DNA of 36,439 nucleotides from a virus, in IMG/VR virus record IMGVR_UViG_3300033571_014251, positions 1 through 36,439 of that record; one strand, 5' to 3'. A program made the translations under genes and the position numbers. Below the pieces are notes generated by a model. That model was not told the origin of the DNA. It saw nothing but the letters and a program-made list of their open reading frames with translations, and made no database searches. Positions 13,757-21,348 of the stretch are shown here, piece by piece. Numbering within the stretch: the stretch's first letter is position 1; each line of letters begins with the position of its first letter.

Positions 13757-14986
13757 ATGTCGCCGACACAATCATTTCTTTCGTTCGCTGAAGATGATGC
13801 CTCTGAGCAAAAGGAGGCATACGCAAAGGTCGACTCGGCCGGATATGACGTCAACAAAAGTTGGTGCAATCCAAAAACTTACAGCGAGATAATTGGCGTC
13901 GACTTCGGCGGCGGGAAGATGGCCTGTCACAAGCTGTTTGCGGGCGAGGACATGAAGGGCGTTCCGATCGCTAAGGCTCGGTTGACGCTATCGTCGATGC
14001 CTGCCGGTTCTCTCGTGATAGCTGAGCGCGCCCACCTAGCAACTCCGCAAACAGACAAGTCTTTGTCGCAGCCGTTCACGGCAGTCGAACTGCTTGCCCT
14101 GTACTCGGCTATGGAGTCGAAGGAAGTTACGCTTCTCTTGTTTCCGCACGCTCACACGAGAAAGGCTCGCGACTGGGCCGCAGCTAACGACAGGCAGTTG
14201 CGCGTCGCAAAAGGCAAGACAACAGACATCAATGACGCGAGGGGGCTTGCGTACTACGTCGCAAACAACAACGGAGTTGCTCTCTCAAAGCCCCCGAAAG
14301 ACTTCATCGGTAGCCTAAAGAGAAATTACGGCTCTCTGGTTAGGGCTCAGTCAAATCTAATCCTGAACGCCGCAAGGGTGCATGGATACGAAGGGCAAGT
14401 ATTTCCGCACGTCTCGGGAGTTGCATCTGAGATCGTCGCAAGGTTGCCGGAAAAAGAATTGTTTGTTGACCATAAGGTCGCATACTCAATCGCGTCGCTC
14501 GTGGTCGGTGTATTTGCTGGAGAGCCATGCAAGTACAGCTACAAAAAGAAAATCATCGGATGGAAGTCCTGGAAGAACAGCGTCCTTCTTTTTAGCTCCC
14601 TTCACCACGACGGCGGCGTAGCAAGGTCGAATCTTTTGTGGCACAGATTTAGACCTGCCTTTGCAAAGTACGCAAAAAGCAAGGGATTGCCTGTAAAGAC
14701 TGGCATGAGCTACGACAAGTTTGGCGACTTGAGTCCATCTCAGGAAATGCTGCGTCGCGAGTATTGGGCGATTGTCCGGAAACAGGTACGAGACGCTTAC
14801 AGGATCGCTGTCGAGCTTTCATCCGACTTTCGGTCCTATGAAATCCTTGAATCAAACGGGTCGGAGTCCACGCCCGAGACGGTTCGCAAGCTCTTGGCGT
14901 CGATGCCCCCCGAAGAGCGGCTCACTTTTCTCAAGGACGCATACGGCCGCGAGGCGGAGGCAAAGCAGTGTCAGTCCGTAGCCTAG
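13757..14986 (+). CDS. DEDD RuvC-like protein resembling IS110-family recombinase, 409 aa
   Basis: The N-terminal domain has the four acidic positions of the DEDD RuvC fold in the IS110 order: I-I-G-V-D-F-G (Asp49), L-V-I-A-E-R-A-H (Glu90), and K-T-T-D-I-N-D-A-R-G-L-A (Asp157, Asp160). The C-terminal part has S-S-L-H-H-D-G-G-V-A-R-S-N-L-L-W (about 280-295), weakly like the transposase_20 region that carries the catalytic Ser. A 45-residue N-terminal extension is unusual. ATG 13757 is preferred. ATG 13733 lies inside a 16-bp stem, and neither has a good ribosome site. Codon use is more AT-rich than in its neighbours, suggesting separate origin. It overlaps the next gene by 19 bases. Confidence 0.65.
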   Translation: MSPTQSFLSFAEDDASEQKEAYAKVDSAGYDVNKSWCNPKTYSEIIGVDFGGGKMACHKLFAGEDMKGVPIAKARLTLSSMPAGSLVIAERAHLATPQTDKSLSQPFTAVELLALYSAMESKEVTLLLFPHAHTRKARDWAAANDRQLRVAKGKTTDINDARGLAYYVANNNGVALSKPPKDFIGSLKRNYGSLVRAQSNLILNAARVHGYEGQVFPHVSGVASEIVARLPEKELFVDHKVAYSIASLVVGVFAGEPCKYSYKKKIIGWKSWKNSVLLFSSLHHDGGVARSNLLWHRFRPAFAKYAKSKGLPVKTGMSYDKFGDLSPSQEMLRREYWAIVRKQVRDAYRIAVELSSDFRSYEILESNGSESTPETVRKLLASMPPEERLTFLKDAYGREAEAKQCQSVA

Positions 14987-15717
14987 CCAAAAAACACGTC
15001 CACTACACCGAGCGTCTCGACCCTCGCGAGGACCCGTTCAGCACCAATCGAGTCACGGGCCGATCGCTCAACTTCCCGATCATCGGGACGTGCAACCCCA
15101 CAAAAATCTGCGCGGTGACCTGCTACTTTGCGAAGGGGCCGTCCACCTGGACGGCGAGCCTCAAGAAGCAACACCGCCTGATGAACTCGATCAAGGACGA
15201 TCCGGCCGGCGTCGCCGCTAGGATCGTGAAGTCCGCCCGCAGGAGGAAGCTCACCTTCATCCGTTGGACAGGGGGCGGCGACCTGTTCGAGGAACTGCTC
15301 CCCTGCATCGACGCCGTGGCCGTTGCGATGCCCGACGTCCCGCAGTGGATCGTGAGCCGCATCCCGAAGCTCGCGGCCAGGATCACGCCCCGCAAGAACG
15401 TCTACCTGCACCTGTCGGTCGATCGCTCATCGTGGGATCGGCTCGATGAGTTTCGCTCGATCGTCCCGGACGGGCTCCAGTGGTTCTGGTCTTACCAGTG
15501 CGACAGGGGCGAGACGCCGCCGTCGCCTGACGTGGCTCCAGTGATCTTCCGGGACGGATACGACCCAATGGGTGGGCAATTGTACGGAAACGATTGCGCA
15601 TTGAACGCTGCGGAGGACATCACCGGCGTCTGCGAGACATGCAGACGCTGCTTCGACGGAGGGGCCGTCGAAAGGGCGAAGGAATGCCGTGGATTGTCTA
15701 TGAGACCAGAAACTTGA
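14968..15717 (+). CDS. GP88-like Cys-rich phage protein, 249 aa
   Basis: The hallmark G-T-C-N-P-T-K-I-C-A-V-T-C-Y-F-A-K-G (Cys42, Cys48, Cys52) matches the phage gene product 88 family. The C-terminal C-E-T-C-R-R-C (near 235) offers further metal ligands. Family members carry a Cys cluster that may hold an iron-sulfur centre, and their function is not established. The GTG 14968 start lies inside the end of the DEDD gene. The end overlaps the GIY-YIG gene by 34 bases. GC content returns to the level of the rest of the phage here. Confidence 0.75.
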   Translation: MSVRSLAKKHVHYTERLDPREDPFSTNRVTGRSLNFPIIGTCNPTKICAVTCYFAKGPSTWTASLKKQHRLMNSIKDDPAGVAARIVKSARRRKLTFIRWTGGGDLFEELLPCIDAVAVAMPDVPQWIVSRIPKLAARITPRKNVYLHLSVDRSSWDRLDEFRSIVPDGLQWFWSYQCDRGETPPSPDVAPVIFRDGYDPMGGQLYGNDCALNAAEDITGVCETCRRCFDGGAVERAKECRGLSMRPET

Positions 15718-16232
15718 TCAGTGGCTCCATCTACGTCGGCGTCAGCAAGGTCGGGAAGTCTCGCGAAGACTCCTACCTGGGGAGCGGCACGGCTCTGCTT
15801 GACGCCGTCGCAAAGTACGGACGCGAGCACTTCGTTCGCACGACGCTCTTCGAGTGTGAGACGGCCGATGAGGCTTATCTCATCGAGGCTGCCGTCGTCG
15901 ATGAGGCGTGGGTTAAGCGTCCTGACACCTACAACCTCAAGACCGGCGGCATGGGTGGCATGGGATTCTCGTCCCCGATGCCCGAGTCGGCGAAGGAGAA
16001 GATTCGCCAGTACAGGCTCGGCAAAAGACACACCGAGGAGACGAAAGCAAAGATCAGCGCCGCCGCGAGAAACCGCGAGGTGAGCGATGAGACTCGCAAG
16101 AAGATTTCGGAGTCAGTGAGCCGGTCCAACTCTACGAGGACGGTGACCCAGGAGACTCGGAATCTCCTGGCTCAAAAGCAACGCGAGGCCTGGGCGAGGG
16201 GTAGGAAGTCACACAAGGGAGATGGCCCTTGA
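15684..16232 (+). CDS. GIY-YIG homing-type endonuclease with NUMOD3 repeats, 182 aa
   Basis: The N terminus W-I-V-Y-E-T-R-N-L-I-S-G-S-I-Y-V-G-V-S-K is a GIY-YIG core (here I-V-Y ... I-Y-V-G). Y-L-G-S-G follows, with the conserved Glu in A-Y-L-I-E-A-A-V-V (about residue 68). The C-terminal half has two or three NUMOD3-type DNA-binding repeats (S-A-K-E-K-I-R, T-E-E-T-K-A-K-I-S, S-D-E-T-R-K-K-I-S). This is the free-standing Seg-type arrangement of T4-like phages. Such enzymes spread by cutting related phages near their own site, so the neighbouring genes are candidates for the target locus. ATG 15684 has GAAGGA upstream. Confidence 0.85.
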   Translation: MPWIVYETRNLISGSIYVGVSKVGKSREDSYLGSGTALLDAVAKYGREHFVRTTLFECETADEAYLIEAAVVDEAWVKRPDTYNLKTGGMGGMGFSSPMPESAKEKIRQYRLGKRHTEETKAKISAAARNREVSDETRKKISESVSRSNSTRTVTQETRNLLAQKQREAWARGRKSHKGDGP

Positions 16233-16521
16233 GTCTTCGATAACGAAGTCGATCGTGGCGTCCGCAAAAGCTCGCGGGTGGTGGACTTTCAAAATCCACG
16301 GCGGGCCGATGCAGACCAGCGGAATCCCAGACTTGCTCTGCGTGAAGCATGGCAAGTGCGTGTTCCTCGAAGTGAAGCAGCCCGGGAAGAAACCGACGGA
16401 ACTTCAGAAGCATCGGATACACGAGATCAAGTCGATCGGCGGCGGTGTGGCAGAGGTCGTGACGAGCAGGCAGGAAGCAGAAAGGATTCTCGATGAGACA
16501 GATCACCCTTGCGTGGCATGA
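16222..16521 (+). CDS. VRR-NUC domain nuclease, 99 aa
   Basis: This is a stand-alone VRR-NUC protein. It carries S-G-I-P-D-L-L (Asp37), V-F-L-E-V-K (Glu50, Lys52), then a helix with Q-K-H-R-I-H-E-I, and G-G-V-A-E-V-V near the end. Phage VRR-NUC proteins are about 90-110 aa and are structure-selective or nicking nucleases. It overlaps the GIY-YIG gene by 11 bases at the start and the next gene by 29 bases at the end. Confidence 0.9.
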   Translation: MALESSITKSIVASAKARGWWTFKIHGGPMQTSGIPDLLCVKHGKCVFLEVKQPGKKPTELQKHRIHEIKSIGGGVAEVVTSRQEAERILDETDHPCVA

Positions 16522-16948
16522 GGCGGCGATGGCCTCGGACGTGGGTCGCATGAGACACCTCGCCAGCATCAAGGCAGGGCTCCAGGACGCCCACGGCTTC
16601 ACCGGCGACGGCTGGAGCGAGCACATCGAGGGCGCCTGCGGCGAGATGGCCGTCGCTAAGTCTCTCGACCGCTACTGGGACGGCAGCGTGAACTCTTTCA
16701 AGGCTGACGACCTGCCTGGGCTTCAGATTCGGACGCGAAGCCAGTCTCACTACGACCTGATCATCCGCAAGTCGGACAGCGACGACTCGATATTCGTACT
16801 CGTCACGGGCAGGTGCCCGCACTACGTCGTGCGTGGCTGGATCAGGGCCGGCGACGGGAAGAAGCCAGAGCACGAGAGAGACTACGCTGGGCGAGTCTCC
16901 GCGTGGTTCGTCCCCCAGTCTGCCCTTCGGCCGATGGAGGAACTCTAA
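16493..16948 (+). CDS. possible PD-(D/E)XK-like phage protein, 151 aa
   Basis: The order E-H-I-E-G-A-C-G-E-M-A-V-A-K (about 43-56), F-K-A-D-D (about 74-78), L-Q-I-R-T-R (about 82-87) and Y-D-L-I-I-R-K resembles the acid, Asp and Q-x-K/R elements of small PD-(D/E)XK nucleases. The catalytic Lys would be Arg, so activity is uncertain. It is embedded among nucleases and overlaps both neighbours. Confidence 0.6.
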   Translation: MRQITLAWHEAAMASDVGRMRHLASIKAGLQDAHGFTGDGWSEHIEGACGEMAVAKSLDRYWDGSVNSFKADDLPGLQIRTRSQSHYDLIIRKSDSDDSIFVLVTGRCPHYVVRGWIRAGDGKKPEHERDYAGRVSAWFVPQSALRPMEEL

Positions 16949-17181
16949 TGGGCAGTATCACGTCGAGGGGAAGCTGGCCCCCAGAACCGTCGCGGAGGCC
17001 GATCGTCAGGACAGAAAAGCGTCTCGTGATGCAAAACGGGAAGTGGGTCTCGGAACTCGTGACCGTGACCGACTACACGATCGATTGGCCGAGCCTGCGG
17101 TGCTCGGGCTCAAGCCGTTCGGCCGTCGATGACACTTCGTCGCTTCAGGACTCAGCAATCCGCGCAATGGAGGGCGACTGA
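16948..17181 (+). CDS. hypothetical protein, 77 aa
   Basis: ATG 16948 overlaps the preceding TAA by one base. A GGAGG site lies upstream. The product is polar, with K-W-V-S-E-L-V-T-V-T-D-Y-T-I-D-W-P as a probable beta hairpin. No family is recognised. The stop is immediately next to the following ATG. Confidence 0.55.
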   Translation: MGSITSRGSWPPEPSRRPIVRTEKRLVMQNGKWVSELVTVTDYTIDWPSLRCSGSSRSAVDDTSSLQDSAIRAMEGD

Positions 17182-17318
17182 TGGTCCGCATGGAATGGAA
17201 GGGCTCTGTCGAGCCAGCGAAGGCGGTGAAGGTGAAGCCAGGAAAGCAGCCAGCCGTGAAGGTAAAGGCAGCCGATCCTGCCGTTGTGAAGATCAACGCC
17301 GGTAAGAAAACTGGTTGA
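17181..17318 (+). CDS. lysine-rich small protein, 45 aa
   Basis: The short frame ATG 17181 to TGA 17318 follows its neighbour with a one-base overlap and a GGAGG site. The product repeats A-V-K-V-K and is strongly basic (11 Lys in 45), with P-G-K-Q-P-A and I-N-A-G-K-K-T-G at the end. It could contact DNA or RNA, but there is no recognised motif. It is the last gene of the nuclease unit. Confidence 0.5.
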   Translation: MVRMEWKGSVEPAKAVKVKPGKQPAVKVKAADPAVVKINAGKKTG

Positions 17319-17343
17319 CGCGTTGTACGGATATGCGTACCCT
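17315..17343 (+). promoter_or_regulatory. candidate promoter with 13-bp motif in its spacer
   Basis: TTGACG (17315-17320), a 17-base spacer and TACCCT (17338-17343) copy the arrangement at 1872-1901, including the internal motif. Transcription would begin near 17350, almost at the start codon of the GNAT gene, giving a leaderless or nearly leaderless mRNA. Confidence 0.5.
17322..17334 (+). promoter_or_regulatory. recurrent 13-bp motif, copy 10 (variant)
   Basis: GTTGTACGGATAT matches the consensus at 11 of 13 positions and lies inside the candidate promoter spacer. Confidence 0.4.
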
Positions 17344-17352
17344 ATGGGCCGC

Positions 17353-17757
17353 ATGGATGCTGTTGTTCTCACCGTTGGCACGCTGAGCGAGCAGGACGCG
17401 AAAGTCATCGTCTCGTCGATGACTCGCCCTGACTCCGATTTTCAGCGAGAGGTCTCCGCTCGCTGCACGGCGACTCCGGTCGCGATTGTGCGAGACGGCG
17501 GAAGCCGCGTGGCCTCTTGGGCCGCCACTCACATCTGGCATGGCAAGCAAACGCTCGAAGGCTTCACGGCCGAGCCGCTCCGCCGGCGGGGGCTCGCGAG
17601 GGTTGCAGCGTCGCTGCTCGTGGCGGACGGGCACATCGACACGAACGAGCCTGTGTGCGTCTTTGCACCGTACTGCGTCGAAATTGCACGAAGCGTTGGA
17701 TGCCGTGACGTTCGACTGTTCGAGCGTCGTGGCGAAGAGTGGGTCGAGAACTCGTAG
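17353..17757 (+). CDS. GNAT-family acetyltransferase-like protein, 134 aa
   Basis: The central R-V-A-S-W-A-A-T-H-I-W, then F-T-A-E-P-L-R-R-R-G-L-A-R-V-A-A-S-L-L, is a GNAT motif A region (R-R-R-G-L-A as the acetyl-CoA pyrophosphate loop). It is followed by E-I-A-R-S-V-G-C-R-D-V-R-L-F-E-R near the end. The target (protein, small molecule or DNA base) is unknown. Some phages use such enzymes in base hypermodification. ATG 17353 is chosen. ATG 17344 is also possible and abuts the -10 box. No ribosome site is seen for either, consistent with a leaderless message. Confidence 0.7.
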   Translation: MDAVVLTVGTLSEQDAKVIVSSMTRPDSDFQREVSARCTATPVAIVRDGGSRVASWAATHIWHGKQTLEGFTAEPLRRRGLARVAASLLVADGHIDTNEPVCVFAPYCVEIARSVGCRDVRLFERRGEEWVENS

Positions 17758-17771
17758 CTGGAGAATTTCGC

Positions 17772-18170
17772 ATGAACGTCCTGTTCCTGCTTTTTGCGTT
17801 GACCGGTGAACCGACGTTGGCCGGTGAGCCGTGCTCGGTTCTGACACCCGGCGAGAGTCAGATCGTTGAGAAGACGAATCAAGCCCGTGCGACGGCGGGG
17901 CTTCCGCCGCTCGTGATCGACTGCCGGCTGATGGGCTCGGCCCGTCGTCACGCCAACCGCATGGCGAGGGCCATGTCCATGTACCACTCGACAGGCGTGA
18001 CTGAAAACGTGGCGACTGGTCAGCCGTTCGCTGCGGACGCCGTGGTGGTGTGGCTCAAATCGCCTGGGCACCGAGCGAACATTCTCGGCCGCAGCTACCG
18101 GCGTGTCGGCGTGGCTGGCGTCGTCGGACCCGATGGCAAGACCTACTGGGTGCAGCAGTTCGCACCGTGA
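17772..18170 (+). CDS. secreted CAP/SCP-domain protein, 132 aa
   Basis: A signal peptide (M-N-V-L-F-L-L-F-A-L-T-G) precedes a compact CAP domain. Helix 1 has I-V-E-K-T-N-Q-A-R-A, and the conserved T-E-N-V (Glu79) and W-L-K-S-P-G-H-R-A-N-I-L (His100) follow. The domain ends Y-W-V-Q-Q-F. Bacterial CAP proteins of this SCP type act outside the cytoplasm, and their biochemical role is mostly unknown. The hydrophobic start resembles that of the protease at 11080, suggesting a shared export route. ATG 17772 lies 14 bases after the acetyltransferase stop, with GGAGAA upstream. Confidence 0.85.
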   Translation: MNVLFLLFALTGEPTLAGEPCSVLTPGESQIVEKTNQARATAGLPPLVIDCRLMGSARRHANRMARAMSMYHSTGVTENVATGQPFAADAVVVWLKSPGHRANILGRSYRRVGVAGVVGPDGKTYWVQQFAP

Positions 18171-18194
18171 CCGTCCCCTCCGGTGGTTCCGTTG

Positions 18195-18223
18195 CCCTCG
18201 GCTACTGGGTAGGTAGCCGGGGG
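18195..18223 (+). terminator. 11-bp hairpin after the CAP gene
   Basis: CCCTCGGCTAC (18195-18205) pairs with GTAGCCGGGGG (18213-18223) with one G-T wobble and a seven-base loop. No T-run follows directly. It lies 25 bases past the CAP stop and probably marks a transcript end or processing site, like the hairpin at 3753. Confidence 0.5.
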
Positions 18224-18284
18224 TGACGGGCCATCGGGTTTCTCTGAGGAGTTCTCATGTTCTCTTGGCTAAGGAGGGTTTTCG

Positions 18285-18602
18285 GTGGGCGACGATCAGT
18301 TCAAGGAGTTGTGGGCGTCGAGCACGCCGACAGAGATCGCGAAGCTGTGCAACGTGTCACGAAGCTCGATCTACCAGCGGGCGAGAACGCTCAAGCTCCC
18401 GCCGCGAATGGAGATGGACCTTCCGGACGTCGAGAGACCAACAGACGACGAGATAAAAAAGATGACTGCCCAGATCAGGGCAAAGTGGTCCGACGAGGAG
18501 GAAAGACTTCGACGCGTCGGCAACCGGCAAAACGGAAGAAGGTGGACGCCCCCCGTAATCGAGATCGGCGAGATTGAGGCCCCGACCTATTCGAGGATTT
18601 AG
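18285..18602 (+). CDS. small helix-turn-helix protein, 105 aa (paralogue of the gene at 21260)
   Basis: GTG 18285 follows an AAGGAGGG site. An alternative overlapping frame from ATG 18257 is rejected because it gives low-complexity Arg/Lys-rich sequence. Residues 9-40 (L-W-A-S-S-T-P-T-E-I-A-K-L-C-N-V-S-R-S-S-I-Y-Q-R-A-R-T-L-K-L-P-P-R, read in order) form a helix-turn-helix. The C-terminal part, W-S-D-E-E-E-R-L-R-R-V-G, is shared with the protein at 21260. Both probably bind DNA. It is followed directly by the methyltransferase/glycosyltransferase cassette. Confidence 0.75.
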   Translation: MGDDQFKELWASSTPTEIAKLCNVSRSSIYQRARTLKLPPRMEMDLPDVERPTDDEIKKMTAQIRAKWSDEEERLRRVGNRQNGRRWTPPVIEIGEIEAPTYSRI

Positions 18603-18603
18603 C

Positions 18604-19185
18604 ATGATCGTCAGTTCAGAGCCGTGGTTGTCGAATGTGCCTCTCCCTGCGACGAGGGCCTTGGCCGTCGACGTCGGCGCGAACCGTGGCGACTGGTCGC
18701 GGGCGTTGTGCAACGAGTTCCAGAAAGTCGTGGCCGTCGAACCCGACGAGCGAGCCTACTCTCAAATCGGCGAGATTCCGCGAGTCGAGGTCGCGCCGTA
18801 TGCCGTCGGAGAGAAGACCGGCGTGGCGACTCTCTTCAAGCGGCCGTCTCCCGACCAGAACTCGCTCCTTGAGTCTCACCCGATCGGGGCCGCCGGCGGA
18901 GCCGAGGCTCCAGTCGTAGGCACTCAAGAGGTGGCCGTCGTATCGATGGACGACCTGCTTCCCGAGGGCGCGGACTTCGTCAAGATGGACATCGAGGGCG
19001 GCGAGGTTGCCTCGCTTCGTGGGTGCCTGAAACTCGACAACTGGGCCAGAACGATCTTCGTCGTCGAGTGCCACGATACGTTTGCAGAGGTTTCGCGGGA
19101 GCTTCAGAGACTCGGCAAGAGTGTCGAGCGGATTCCGCATCCGATGCCGGGCCATCCGGGCCACTGTTGGGCGGTGGGGACGTGA
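18604..19185 (+). CDS. FkbM-family methyltransferase, 193 aa
   Basis: The SAM-binding motif L-A-V-D-V-G-A-N-R-G-D-W (about 20-31), V-A-V-E-P-D-E (about 43-49) and the family signature F-V-K-M-D-I-E-G-G-E (about 128-137) identify an FkbM-type O-methyltransferase. These enzymes methylate sugars in surface polysaccharides and natural products. Here it is the first of four genes for sugar-like surface modification. ATG 18604 starts one base after the preceding stop. Confidence 0.88.
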   Translation: MIVSSEPWLSNVPLPATRALAVDVGANRGDWSRALCNEFQKVVAVEPDERAYSQIGEIPRVEVAPYAVGEKTGVATLFKRPSPDQNSLLESHPIGAAGGAEAPVVGTQEVAVVSMDDLLPEGADFVKMDIEGGEVASLRGCLKLDNWARTIFVVECHDTFAEVSRELQRLGKSVERIPHPMPGHPGHCWAVGT

Positions 19186-19769
19186 AGCGAGCGGTTGTAT
19201 CAATGGCCTTTGGGCCATATTGGCACCGGATCGCCGACGTGTCGTGGCCTACGCAGGAGCGGTACGCCGAATCCATTTCGGCAGACTTTGTAGTCGCCCG
19301 GCAGATTCCTCCTCACCATAACCACGCGGCGGCGTGGGCGAAGCTCACTATCATCGCCGATGCATTGTCTGAGTACGACGAGGTGCTCTGGCTCGACGCG
19401 GACGTGGTCGCGGTGGGGTTCGGCCGGTCTGCGTTCGATGAGGTGCCTGAAACATCGAGCATTGCTGCCGTACCGCTCCAGGACAAGCCCGGGTCGGCAA
19501 CGAAGCACTTCAATACAGGCGTCATGGTTGTGAGGCGACTAGCTCTCTCGACGCTTGTTCAGGCGGCCCTCCAAGACGACCTTCGCGACCACAAGTGGTG
19601 GGAGCAGGCGGCGATCCATCGCGTCTGCGACGACATCTTTCCTCTTGCCGATTCGTGGAACGTCTGGACTGGGGTCGAGGGCAAAGTCAGCGACCCAATG
19701 TTCATGCACGCATGCGGCCTACACGACCCCGGCGAGCAACTCGCGAAAGTCACGGAGTGGGCGAAATGA
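19182..19769 (+). CDS. GT-A type glycosyltransferase-like protein, 195 aa
   Basis: The region Y-D-E-V-L-W-L-D-A-D-V-V-A-V (about 65-78) is the D-x-D nucleotide-sugar site of GT-A glycosyltransferases. H-F-N-T-G-V-M-V-V-R-R (about 110-120) is the conserved F-N-[TS]-G-v block seen in GT8-like and GT77-like enzymes. GTG 19182 overlaps the methyltransferase stop by four bases. The donor and acceptor are unknown. Confidence 0.8.
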   Translation: MKRAVVSMAFGPYWHRIADVSWPTQERYAESISADFVVARQIPPHHNHAAAWAKLTIIADALSEYDEVLWLDADVVAVGFGRSAFDEVPETSSIAAVPLQDKPGSATKHFNTGVMVVRRLALSTLVQAALQDDLRDHKWWEQAAIHRVCDDIFPLADSWNVWTGVEGKVSDPMFMHACGLHDPGEQLAKVTEWAK

Positions 19770-20410
19770 TTCTCGCCACCCAGAAGTACACACCCCGCGA
19801 CCCCGCAAGGCAGAGCGAGTTGGACTCCTGCCTGGAGGCGAACCGGCAGTCTCCTCTGTTCTCGCACATTCTTCTCCTGGACGGAGACGCAGAGCGATGG
19901 ACGCTCGGAGGTCTATTTGACATTTGCCATCTGCGTTTCCCTGGCGAGTTGTGCGTCGTCGCCAACAGCGACATCGTGTTTGACGAGTCATGCAGCAAAG
20001 CGAGCGAGCTTCTGCCGCCAGGGGGCATTCTGGCTTTGACGCGGTGGGAGAATCAGTGCTCCCCGAGGATGATCGGCCATCTCCACGAGGATCGCTTCTA
20101 CAGCGGCTCGCAGGACTCGTGGTTCTTTCGTGCCGGCAGCGTGCCGAAAATCGAAGACGAAATCCCGATGGGGTACGTCGGCTGCGACAACGTACTGGTG
20201 GGGTGGGCGGTCAGGAACGGGGTCCGCATCGCGAACCCGGCCATGTCTCTGAGAACGTTTCACCGTCACGCAGACGAGAGCCGTCCGGAGCGGCCGACCG
20301 TGTTCGGATACTACGGATACCCGGAACTGACCGCTGAGAAGCTGTCTGATTTCATTCTGTGCAGTCAGGTTGAGCAGGCCTTCTTTCCACACTTATGCAA
20401 GTTCAAATAA
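19766..20410 (+). CDS. glycosyltransferase-like protein, 214 aa
   Basis: It resembles a short GT-A enzyme. It carries F-S-H-I-L-L-L-D-G-D, then F-P-G-E-L-C-V-V-A-N-S-D-I-V-F-D (about 60-75, with N-S-D at the metal site position), L-A-L-T-R-W, and G-S-Q-D-S-W-F-F-R (about 117-125). Similar proteins occur in virus and bacterial polysaccharide loci. ATG 19766 overlaps the previous stop by four bases (ATGA). Confidence 0.7.
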   Translation: MILATQKYTPRDPARQSELDSCLEANRQSPLFSHILLLDGDAERWTLGGLFDICHLRFPGELCVVANSDIVFDESCSKASELLPPGGILALTRWENQCSPRMIGHLHEDRFYSGSQDSWFFRAGSVPKIEDEIPMGYVGCDNVLVGWAVRNGVRIANPAMSLRTFHRHADESRPERPTVFGYYGYPELTAEKLSDFILCSQVEQAFFPHLCKFK

Positions 20411-21348
20411 GCCTCGCGGACATCCACCGGCACGACGTCGAAAGGCTCTTGCCGCCTGACGAGGAGTTCGCTGAAGAGTACGCCCACCGTGTCAAGCTCG
20501 GCCGGCAGGCCGCTGAGCATCGCACGGTGGCATTCGTCGCCATCTGCCGCAACGCGATGCCGTTCCTGCCGTTCACGCTTCAGCGTGTCGAGCAGTCCTC
20601 CAAGATGTTTCGCCACGCCTGGACATTCATTTACGAGAACGACTCATCGGACGAGACAAAGGATTTTCTCGCCCACTGGAAGGACTCGGGGCCTGATCGG
20701 TACTGCGAGATGCGGAGCCATGGAAGGCCACACCTGAACTTCACGAAGGCGACCGAGCGAACTCTTGCCCTCGCCGAGTATCGGAACCAGTGTCGCCTTT
20801 GGGTGGCCTCGAAGACGAACGCCGACTACGTCGTAGTCTTCGACACCGACCCCTGGGGCGGCTTCAGCGTCGACGGTATCGCGAACACGATCGGGCACCT
20901 CGAAGAATTTGGCGAGTACAGCAACGCGTCGGGCATGGCGAGCTACTCGTGGTGTGAGTGGGGGCCGCCCGTCTGGTCGCAGCCTACGCTTTGCCACTAC
21001 GACGCATGGGCATGCCGATGGACGTGGTGGAAAGAACGCCAGGACATGCTCTGGTTTCATCTTTGGCACCCGCCAGTCGGATCGCCGCCCGTGAGGATGA
21101 ACTCGGCCTTCGGCCAACTGGCCGTGTACCGCGCATCGGACTACATAGCCGGCCAATACGCGGGAGGTGATTGCGAGCACGTTCCATTTCACAAGTCTCT
21201 GGGAGGGGATTTTTACCTGAACCCGTCGAGCCGGGTCGTTTCCTTCTGGATACCCAAGGATGAATCCCAAGAAAGTGCAGGTAGCCGTTTGCACGGTGAC
21301 CTTCACGCAAATGTGGCTGGCAGGGACGCCAACCAGGATCATCGCTGA
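20395..21348 (+). CDS. glycosyltransferase-like protein (GT2/GT69-like), 317 aa
   Basis: A-F-V-A-I-C-R-N-A-M-P-F-L (about 46-58), Y-E-N-D-S-S-D-E-T (about 80-88) and A-D-Y-V-V-V-F-D-T-D-P-W-G-G-F (about 142-156) match the nucleotide-sugar and metal-binding elements of GT2/GT69-type enzymes. The C-terminal part is Trp-rich. The start overlaps the previous gene by 16 bases. The end overlaps the HTH paralogue by up to 89 bases, which may reflect a recombination joint or a later true start for the HTH gene. Confidence 0.75.
   Translation: MQVQISLADIHRHDVERLLPPDEEFAEEYAHRVKLGRQAAEHRTVAFVAICRNAMPFLPFTLQRVEQSSKMFRHAWTFIYENDSSDETKDFLAHWKDSGPDRYCEMRSHGRPHLNFTKATERTLALAEYRNQCRLWVASKTNADYVVVFDTDPWGGFSVDGIANTIGHLEEFGEYSNASGMASYSWCEWGPPVWSQPTLCHYDAWACRWTWWKERQDMLWFHLWHPPVGSPPVRMNSAFGQLAVYRASDYIAGQYAGGDCEHVPFHKSLGGDFYLNPSSRVVSFWIPKDESQESAGSRLHGDLHANVAGRDANQDHR

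Noticed and set aside
13600-14986. Intact, recently inserted IS110 element
   Set aside because: I could not find clear element ends, a right-end non-coding stretch, or a disrupted gene, and the gene overlaps the next phage gene. Relationship to IS110 is kept, recent transposition is not claimed.
18257-18577. Alternative frame overlapping the HTH gene at 18285
   Set aside because: It translates to Arg/Lys-rich sequence, while the 18285 frame has an HTH and a paralogue in the same window.
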